Shown: piece by piece, positions 1 through 4,464 of the stretch
How the letters are laid out: each line of letters starts with the position of its first letter
How positions within the stretch are numbered: the first letter of the stretch is position 1
Origin: Candidatus Zixiibacteriota bacterium
GTDB lineage: Bacteria; Zixibacteria; MSB-5A5; JAABVY01
Direction of reading: 5' to 3'
DNA length: 5,894 bases
Assembly: GCA_014730285.1 (NCBI GenBank)
Contig: WJIM01000313.1
Span: forward strand, 1-5,894
Translations under genes and position numbers: made by a program
Notes under the pieces: generated by a model
The model's input: only the letters and a program-made list of their open reading frames with translations
Told to the model about the DNA's origin: nothing
Databases searched by the model: none

Positions 1-807
1 AACCTGAACGAAATCGCCAATGAAATTGGTGATGCTGTTCTGTATACCAACTACTTCATCTACGGACAGGCCGTATTTGACATCAACCTGCAGGGCCAGA
101 TCGCGGCCTCTGATGTCAACAATGACGGTAAGGTCCTGACCGTTGGTGACCTGGTCTACCTGATCAGAGTTATCACCGGTGATGCTGCTCCGTTTAACAA
201 ACTTGCTCCATTTGCAAATTCTGTCGATGTTGAACTTGCTAACAACAGCAATGGAATCTCAGTCACCACTGATGCAAATGTTGAACTTGGCGGCGCCCTG
301 TTCGTATTTGATGATGTTGCTTCGGCCGACGTCGTGCCGACCGTCCATGGTATGGATGTGAAGTATGATGTTGTCGACGGACAGCTTAGAGTTCTGGTCT
401 ATGATATCGATGGTGCCTATGTTTCTGCAGGCGAGAATGAGCTCTTCACTGTTATTGGCGCTGAAGAGGCGGCCCTTTCAAATGTCAGCATTGTTGACTA
501 TTATGGTGCCGACCTGACCGTCAATACCTACAGAAAAGCTCTGCCGACAGCCTTTGCGCTGCTGCAGAACTCACCCAACCCGTTCAACCCGTCAACCGAG
601 ATAAGTCTGGATCTTCCGGAAGCATCCAACTGGTCAATCGACATTTATAATGTCCAGGGCCAGCTTGTGAAGAGCTTCTCCGGATATGATAATGCCGGAC
701 GTGTAACGGTTACATGGGATGCCCAGGGTATGGCCTCCGGTATCTACTTCTACAGAGCGAAGGTTGGCAACTTTACCGATGTTCGCAAAATGGTTCTCAT
801 GAAGTAA
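1..807 (+). CDS. Exported protein, C-terminal part: dockerin, cohesin-like domain and type IX-like sorting domain (5' end outside window)
   Basis: The reading frame is open from base 1 to TAA at 805-807, giving 268 residues with no start in the window. Numbering from the first codon, residues 3-61 form a dockerin type I pair. The first half is degenerate (NEIANEIGDAVLYTNYFIYG), and the second carries the calcium-loop pattern DVNNDGKVLTVGDLVYLI with Asp38, Asn40, Asp42 and Asp50. Residues of about 65-165 look like a cohesin-like beta domain (GGALFVFDD, then GQLRVLVYDIDG and AGENELF). Residues 182-268 are a FlgD-like/T9SS type A sorting domain beginning FALLQNSPNPFNPSTEI and ending SGIYFYRAKVG...RKMVLMK. 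In known families this C-terminus directs outer-membrane passage through the type IX system and is then cleaved. The catalytic or binding part must lie upstream, so substrate and role are unknown. A terminator follows at once, so this is the last gene of its transcript. Confidence 0.93.
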   Translation, partial: NLNEIANEIGDAVLYTNYFIYGQAVFDINLQGQIAASDVNNDGKVLTVGDLVYLIRVITGDAAPFNKLAPFANSVDVELANNSNGISVTTDANVELGGALFVFDDVASADVVPTVHGMDVKYDVVDGQLRVLVYDIDGAYVSAGENELFTVIGAEEAALSNVSIVDYYGADLTVNTYRKALPTAFALLQNSPNPFNPSTEISLDLPEASNWSIDIYNVQGQLVKSFSGYDNAGRVTVTWDAQGMASGIYFYRAKVGNFTDVRKMVLMK

Positions 808-827
808 ACCAGACGCCTTTAATACAT

Positions 828-858
828 GAGGGAGGCTTTTCAGCCTCCCTCTTTTTTT
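828..858 (+). terminator. Intrinsic terminator after the exported protein
   Basis: A perfect 9-bp stem, GAGGGAGGC (828-836) with GCCTCCCTC (843-851), encloses a 6-nt loop and is followed directly by seven T residues (852-858). It begins 20 nt after the TAA stop of the exported protein gene. Stem, loop and T-tract all fit a Rho-independent terminator on the + strand. It separates this gene from the kinase-nuclease pair downstream. Confidence 0.93.
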
Positions 859-860
859 AT

Positions 861-889
861 TTGCTTTTAAGCATTCCTGTATGCATAAT
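861..889 (+). promoter_or_regulatory. Weak candidate promoter for the kinase-nuclease pair
   Basis: TTGCTT (861-866) and CATAAT (884-889) are 17 bp apart, immediately after the terminator. The -10 box is one base from TATAAT, but the -35 box matches TTGACA only in TTG. The predicted start near 896 would give a leader of about 250 nt that includes all the hairpin repeats. It is the best-spaced candidate I saw before the kinase gene, but support is thin, and promoters of FCB-group bacteria often deviate from this consensus. Confidence 0.25.
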
Positions 890-949
890 GAAGATATCGC
901 CAGTGAAGATGGGCGCCATTACGGCCGACCCGTTCTTTTATAGTGGTAG

Positions 950-972
950 GTCAAAAGTCTGTGACTTTTGAC
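950..972. repeat. Perfect hairpin 1 of the intergenic element
   Basis: GTCAAAAGTC (950-959) and GACTTTTGAC (963-972) are perfect 10-bp inverted arms around a 3-nt TGT loop. No T-tract follows, so it is not a terminator. The upstream arm overlaps the element's left terminal repeat. Confidence 0.8.
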
Positions 973-994
973 GTCGGTTATTGAGCGAAAGACT

Positions 995-1017
995 GTCAAA
1001 TCCTCTCAGGATTTGAC
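995..1017. repeat. Perfect hairpin 2 of the intergenic element
   Basis: GTCAAATCC (995-1003) pairs with GGATTTGAC (1009-1017) around a 5-nt TCTCA loop. It shares both arms with hairpin 4 (1075-1097), 80 bp downstream. It is followed by CTGCA and TGAAGGG, which recur after hairpin 4. Confidence 0.8.
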
Positions 1018-1043
1018 CTGCACTGAAGGGTGTGACTGTGCGG

Positions 1044-1061
1044 CCCAATCTTTAGATTGGG
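1044..1061. repeat. Perfect hairpin 3 of the intergenic element
   Basis: CCCAATCT (1044-1051) and AGATTGGG (1054-1061) form an 8-bp palindrome with only two bases between the arms, so in RNA the inner pair would open to give a 4-nt loop. Its sequence is unrelated to the other three hairpins. No poly-T follows. Confidence 0.7.
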
Positions 1062-1074
1062 GTACTGAGAGTCC

Positions 1075-1097
1075 GTCAAATCTCAGAGGGATTTGAC
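1075..1097. repeat. Hairpin 4 of the intergenic element, near-copy of hairpin 2
   Basis: GTCAAATC (1075-1082) pairs with GATTTGAC (1090-1097). A T-G wobble and a C-G pair can extend the stem and leave a 3-nt loop. The arms match those of hairpin 2, while the loop differs (TCAGAGG rather than CTCTCAG), which suggests copies that diverged in the loop while keeping the stem. Confidence 0.75.
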
Positions 1098-1148
1098 CTA
1101 CAGGAATTGACCTGCAGGACTGTAATGAAGGGCGGATGCTGAGGACTG

Positions 1149-2837
1149 ATGAAATTCGATTATAGATTCCAGAGAAGAGTGCGGGTTTTCAAAAGATACC
1201 GCCGTATCATAGAGGTTCTGGTAAAGTACGGTTTCGGCGAAGTCCTGGGACATATGAATATCGCCGCCCGCCTTAGAATCGGCAAACGCAAGCTGTTCAA
1301 GCAGACCTCCGATCTGGCGGAGAAAAGCTATGCCGAGAGAATCCGCCTGGCAATGGAGGAGCTTGGGCCAACCTTTATCAAGCTGGGTCAGGTGCTTTCG
1401 ACTCGGCCTTTTCTGATTCCGGTTGAGCTTGTGGTCGAGCTTACCAAGCTTCAGGACGAGGTGGCGCCCTTCGAATTCGTTCTGGTGCGCAAAATAATCG
1501 AAGACGAACTTAAGGCGCCTGTTTCCGAGATATTCGAATCTCTTGAGGAAAAGCCGGTTGCATCGGCCTCATTGGCGCAGGTACATGCTGGTGTGCTAAA
1601 GGACGGCCGTAAAGTGGCGGTCAAAGTACAGCGTGCCAAAGTGAAGGAGATCATGGAGGTGGATATGATCATCCTTCGTGATCTGGCCGAGCTCCTGGAG
1701 CGCTTTATGCCGGAATCGAAGCGTTACGATCCGACCGGACAGATCGATGAGCTGGCCAAGGTCTCCCGCAGAGAATGCGACTTCATGTATGAAGGCCGCA
1801 ACATGGAAATATTTGCCCTTAATTATGCGGATGATCCCACGGTTAAAGTCCCCGATATTTACTGGGAGTATACCACAAACAAGGTATTGGTGGCTGAATA
1901 TGTCGAGGGCATAAAAATATCTGACGTGGAGAAACTGAAAGCTGCGGGAATCGACCTGAGCATGGTCTCCCGCCGCGGACTGCGCATCATTATAAAGATG
2001 ATCTTCGAGGACCGTTTCTTCCACGGCGATCCCCATCCCGGAAATGTCTTTGTCCGAAAGGACGGCCGCATTATTCTTCTGGATTTCGGAATGGTGGGGC
2101 ATTTGTCCCAGTCGGTCGTGGATTTCCTGACCAATCTTCTCTTTTCGGCTTCCACCTGGGATGCGCGCAAAATTCTGAAGACAGTAGTGGATTTCGATCT
2201 GGTACCGGAGAATTACGATCAACTCGGTCTGGAATCCGACCTCACCGAACTTTTGTACCGCTATCATAAGATACCGCTGGGGCAGATCGATATGAAATCG
2301 CTTTTGATCGATTCGATGGATATATTTTACCGCCACCAGATTCGTATGCCGAGCACTTTCATGCTGCTGACAAAAGCCATGATTACAGCCGAGGAAGTGG
2401 CTCGTGAGCTCGATCCGGAAATTAACCTGATAGAGGAGGTCGAACCGTATATCAAAAATCTGGCCTCCGAGCGCTTCAAATTTTCGGTTTTTAAAAAGGA
2501 TTCACTTGGTTTTCTCAGCGATCTTCGGGAAATGGTTACCAATCTGCCCTTTGATCTGAAAAGAATTACACAGAAGATAAGAAAAGGGGATATGGAGGTA
2601 CAGTTCAGGCACAGGGGTCTGGATGACCTGACTAATGAGATGTTCGAATCCTCTAAAAGGATTTCCTTATCTCTTATCATAGCCTCCGTCCTGGTAAGTG
2701 CATCGCTTTTGAGGCATGCGCAATTGGGATTAAAGATATTCGGTTTTCCTGTATTATCACTTCTTGGATTTTTACTTGGGGGCGTTCTGACTATCTGGTT
2801 AATCATTAATATACTAAGATCTCCGAGGAATCGATGA
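1149..2837 (+). CDS. UbiB/AarF/ABC1-family atypical protein kinase-like membrane protein
   Basis: This 562-residue protein is the usual length for bacterial UbiB-family proteins. In order it shows the family-specific KxGQ motif (KLGQ, 78-81), an Ala-rich nucleotide-binding loop in place of a Gly loop (ASASLAQVH, 138-146), the AVKV lysine (Lys159), the E..D helix (Glu209, Asp211, then Glu215 and Asn218), the catalytic HGDPHPGN (292-299) and the metal-binding DFG (312-314). Two hydrophobic helices end the protein (about 505-521 and 533-556). All catalytic residues are present. Characterised relatives (UbiB, Coq8/ADCK) act as ATPases supporting ubiquinone biosynthesis or lipid handling at membranes. 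FCB-group bacteria usually use menaquinone, so the substrate here is uncertain and I give no symbol. An in-frame TGA at 1140-1142 makes ATG 1149 the longest start, with GAGGA at 1141-1145 as a close Shine-Dalgarno. The stop overlaps the next gene by 4 nt. Confidence 0.95.
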   Translation: MKFDYRFQRRVRVFKRYRRIIEVLVKYGFGEVLGHMNIAARLRIGKRKLFKQTSDLAEKSYAERIRLAMEELGPTFIKLGQVLSTRPFLIPVELVVELTKLQDEVAPFEFVLVRKIIEDELKAPVSEIFESLEEKPVASASLAQVHAGVLKDGRKVAVKVQRAKVKEIMEVDMIILRDLAELLERFMPESKRYDPTGQIDELAKVSRRECDFMYEGRNMEIFALNYADDPTVKVPDIYWEYTTNKVLVAEYVEGIKISDVEKLKAAGIDLSMVSRRGLRIIIKMIFEDRFFHGDPHPGNVFVRKDGRIILLDFGMVGHLSQSVVDFLTNLLFSASTWDARKILKTVVDFDLVPENYDQLGLESDLTELLYRYHKIPLGQIDMKSLLIDSMDIFYRHQIRMPSTFMLLTKAMITAEEVARELDPEINLIEEVEPYIKNLASERFKFSVFKKDSLGFLSDLREMVTNLPFDLKRITQKIRKGDMEVQFRHRGLDDLTNEMFESSKRISLSLIIASVLVSASLLRHAQLGLKIFGFPVLSLLGFLLGGVLTIWLIINILRSPRNR

Positions 2838-4051
2838 CTGTTTATTCGCATTCAAGACTGAGTACATACGAGAACTGTCCGCTGCAATATAAATACCGCT
2901 ATGTGGACAGGCTGGTTGAAAAGAGGGATTCGATTGAGGCGTTTATGGGCTCGCGCTGTCACGAGTCTCTGGAGAAAATGTATAAGCTGTTGTTAAACAG
3001 CAGGATGTGGTCAAAAGATGAACTGTTGGATGACTTCAGGTCGCGCTGGGAACGGGAATGGCATGACAATGTATTTATTGTAAGAAATGATCTGAGACTC
3101 GAAGACTATTACAATCAAGGGCTGAAGGCTCTTTCCGATTACTACGACCATTACCATCCATTCGACCGCGATAAAACCCTCGCTCTGGAGCAGAGGGTGG
3201 AAGTGGATTTAGATGATTCGGGACGTTACAGGCTGCAGGGATTTATCGACCGCCTTTCCGAAGAAGGGGTGGGAAACTATAAGATTCATGATTACAAGAC
3301 CGAGCGTACCTGGAAGACACAGGAGCATTTTGATGAAGAACGTCAGCTGGCCCTTTATCAGATCGGGATTACCCGCATGTTTTCGGACATAAAATCGGTG
3401 GAATTGATCTGGCATTATCTTATCTTCGACAAAGAGGCGCGTTCAGTGCGGACGAAACAGCAGCTTGAGAAGTTGAAAATAAACACTATACATCTTATAC
3501 AGGAAGTCGAGACCGCTACAGAAGAGGACAATTTTCCGTATCAGGAATCGGCGCTTTGTGACTGGTGCGATTACTATAATATATGTCCGGCCAAGAAGCA
3601 CATGCATCTGACCGAGAAGATGACTCCCCGTGAATTCGCCGAGGATGAGGGCGTGCAGATGGTGAACCGCTATATTGACGTGAAGGATGCCATCAGTGAA
3701 CTGCAAGCTGAAAAGAAGCAAATCGAGCGGGACTTATTCGAATTCTGCAAGCAGCTAAGTGTTGATATCGTAAGGGGTTCGACTCATAGAATTAAAGTGA
3801 GACGCGAGCCTATTTATAAGGCTAAATATTCGGCCAGCAGGGACCCCCGTGAGGAGGAGCGTTTCTATAAGTTCGTGCGGGAGTGTAATCTTTATGAGGA
3901 GCTTATGGTTCTAAACAGCCAGCGTTTGAACAAGGCGATAAAAAGTGATGATTTGAGTCCTGATATTAAGAAGGCGCTGCTGGAGTTCGTCTTCCTTGAG
4001 GAGGGCAAACCCCGCTTTACACCCTCGAAGCTGAAGAAGAACGAGTATTAA
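2834..4051 (+). CDS. PD-(D/E)XK nuclease, RecB/Cas4/AddB-type with Fe-S cluster cysteines
   Basis: This 405-residue protein opens with the PDDEXK_1/RecB-family signature SxLSTYENCPLQYKYRY (residues 7-23). Nuclease motifs follow: His43 with Glu44, GFIDR with Asp139, the core HDYKT (Asp153, Lys155), and QLALY (171-175, the QxxxY motif). Cys15 plus Cys242, Cys245 and Cys251 (CX2CX5C) match the four-cysteine [4Fe-4S] arrangement of AddB, Cas4 and related exonucleases. The family cuts single-stranded DNA ends, often in repair or recombination. There is no helicase domain, so this is a stand-alone nuclease, and the partner is unknown. Residues 262-405 are an extra charged, helical region (likely coiled coil about 283-305) that I cannot assign. 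ATG 2834 overlaps the kinase stop (ATGA) and has GAGG at 2825-2828, so the two genes are probably translated in a coupled way. No clear terminator follows. Confidence 0.92.
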   Translation: MTVYSHSRLSTYENCPLQYKYRYVDRLVEKRDSIEAFMGSRCHESLEKMYKLLLNSRMWSKDELLDDFRSRWEREWHDNVFIVRNDLRLEDYYNQGLKALSDYYDHYHPFDRDKTLALEQRVEVDLDDSGRYRLQGFIDRLSEEGVGNYKIHDYKTERTWKTQEHFDEERQLALYQIGITRMFSDIKSVELIWHYLIFDKEARSVRTKQQLEKLKINTIHLIQEVETATEEDNFPYQESALCDWCDYYNICPAKKHMHLTEKMTPREFAEDEGVQMVNRYIDVKDAISELQAEKKQIERDLFEFCKQLSVDIVRGSTHRIKVRREPIYKAKYSASRDPREEERFYKFVRECNLYEELMVLNSQRLNKAIKSDDLSPDIKKALLEFVFLEEGKPRFTPSKLKKNEY

Positions 4052-4209
4052 ACGGGTTGTAAAAGCTGTGCAGACGCTTGCAGTATATGTCAAAACATCT
4101 TCATATCGAACAAAAAATGCAGATTCTGCGTCAAAAAAGTGTTGCTGAAATATTGAACATTTATTAATATTAGATTTTAGTTATATTCGCGAGTAACGCC
4201 ATATTTTTC

Positions 4210-4237
4210 TTGACAATACAGCCTCCCAAATTATATT
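4210..4237 (+). promoter_or_regulatory. Sigma70-like promoter upstream of a structured RNA
   Basis: TTGACA (4210-4215) is a perfect -35 consensus, and TATATT (4232-4237) is a good -10 after a 16-bp spacer. The region is AT-rich. Transcription would start near 4243-4245, which coincides with the first base of a 14-bp closing stem of the RNA fold described at 4243-4380. That coincidence supports both calls. It could drive the exported protein gene at 4465 with a leader of about 220 nt, or an independent small RNA. Confidence 0.6.
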
Positions 4238-4242
4238 TAGTT

Positions 4243-4380
4243 GGTGTAAATTGTTAGGTTATTATCGTTTATCTGCAAGATTTGAAGGAAGTTCTTATTA
4301 GTCGATAAAGCCTTTTTGGATTGCTCCGAGGGGGAGCCATACAATTCCAACAAATTGAGGTACTTACCTAATTTACGACC
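4243..4380 (+). ncRNA. Candidate structured RNA: three-way junction, riboswitch-like leader or small RNA of unknown class
   Basis: The closing stem P1 has 14 pairs in three blocks: GGT 4243-4245 with ACC 4378-4380, GTAAATT 4246-4252 with AATTTAC 4370-4376 (G4377 bulged), and AGGT 4256-4259 with ACCT 4366-4369 (GTT 4253-4255 bulged). Inside it P2 pairs TTATCG 4262-4267 with CGATAA 4303-4308. P3 pairs GGATT 4318-4322 with AATTCC 4343-4348 (one bulged base) and continues as GCTCC 4323-4327 with GGAGC 4333-4337. The fold begins at the predicted start site of the promoter at 4210-4237. I compared it by eye with c-di-GMP, purine, TPP, 5S, 6S and SRP RNAs and saw no convincing match. Pairing was found by hand, without an energy calculation. 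Confidence 0.42.
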
Positions 4381-4407
4381 GCTAATGGATTTTTAGATTT
4401 TTGTTTG

Positions 4408-4416
4408 TGGTATAAA
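4408..4416 (+). promoter_or_regulatory. Possible extended -10 promoter close to the DUF4114 gene
   Basis: TGG directly before TATAAA (4411-4416) fits the extended -10 pattern TGnTATAAT with one mismatch. No recognisable -35 box lies at the right distance. A start near 4423 would give a 42-nt leader that excludes the three-way-junction RNA. If this is the real promoter of the downstream gene, the upstream RNA would be an independent transcript. Confidence 0.28.
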
Positions 4417-4421
4417 GATTG

Positions 4422-4457
4422 CTGTTACTCCCGATAACAGTAAGCTTTTTAAGGAGG
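4422..4457 (+). promoter_or_regulatory. Pre-start hairpin with loop complementary to the Shine-Dalgarno
   Basis: CTGTTA (4422-4427) and TAACAG (4435-4440) form a 6-bp stem around a 7-nt loop, CTCCCGA. CTCC in that loop (4428-4431) is complementary to GGAG (4453-4456) of the strong Shine-Dalgarno AAGGAGG (4451-4457), which sits 7 nt before the ATG at 4465. The Shine-Dalgarno fixes the start of the DUF4114 gene. The loop pairing is a possible means of translational control and is inference only. Confidence 0.4.
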
Positions 4458-4464
4458 CGAATAT

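Larger units (their letters stand above)
946..1101. repeat. Intergenic hairpin-cluster element bounded by a 10-bp inverted repeat (REP/MITE-like)
   Basis: GTAGGTCAAA at 946-955 is the exact reverse complement of TTTGACCTAC at 1092-1101. Between these ends lie four hairpins: 950-972, 995-1017, 1044-1061 and 1075-1097. Related pieces recur: GTCAAATC and GATTTGACCT occur in both the second and fourth hairpins, and TTGACCTGCA followed by TGAAGGG occurs at 1013-1030 and again at 1107-1132. No open reading frame of note lies inside. The arrangement resembles the REP/BIME palindromic repeats or small non-autonomous elements found between genes in many genomes. That class is inferred, because one copy alone cannot show dispersal. 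Confidence 0.6.

Noticed and set aside
714..971. + strand open frame of 85 codons spanning the end of the first gene and the terminator
   Set aside because: It overlaps the sorting domain in another frame, reads through the terminator into the repeat element, and has no ribosome site or recognisable product.
946..1132. Possible CRISPR array from the repeated GTCAAATC/GATTTGAC pieces
   Set aside because: Only two imperfect copies with diverged loops, no regular spacer size and no cas operon. A palindromic intergenic repeat explains it better.
1596..2336. Long open frame of 246 codons on the minus strand within the kinase gene
   Set aside because: It lies wholly opposite a well-supported coding frame with every family motif, and its translation shows no recognisable domain. 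It is a shadow frame.
2834..4051. Reading the nuclease as Cas4
   Set aside because: It shares the fold motifs and cysteine layout, but is twice the usual Cas4 length, has a long extra C-terminus and sits beside a UbiB-type kinase with no CRISPR genes in view.
4111..4138. Small hairpin GCAG-ATT-CTGC flanked by A-runs, which would read as a terminator on the minus strand
   Set aside because: The stem is only 4 bp and no minus-strand gene needs termination here. It also does not serve as a + strand terminator for the nuclease gene, since A rather than T follows.
4271..4340. Resemblance to a c-di-GMP-I riboswitch (GATAAAGCC and a GC-rich hairpin in a three-way junction)
   Set aside because: The conserved GCAAACC and GACGCAAAGCC segments and the GNRA loop are absent. 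The likeness is limited to AAAGCC and general shape.
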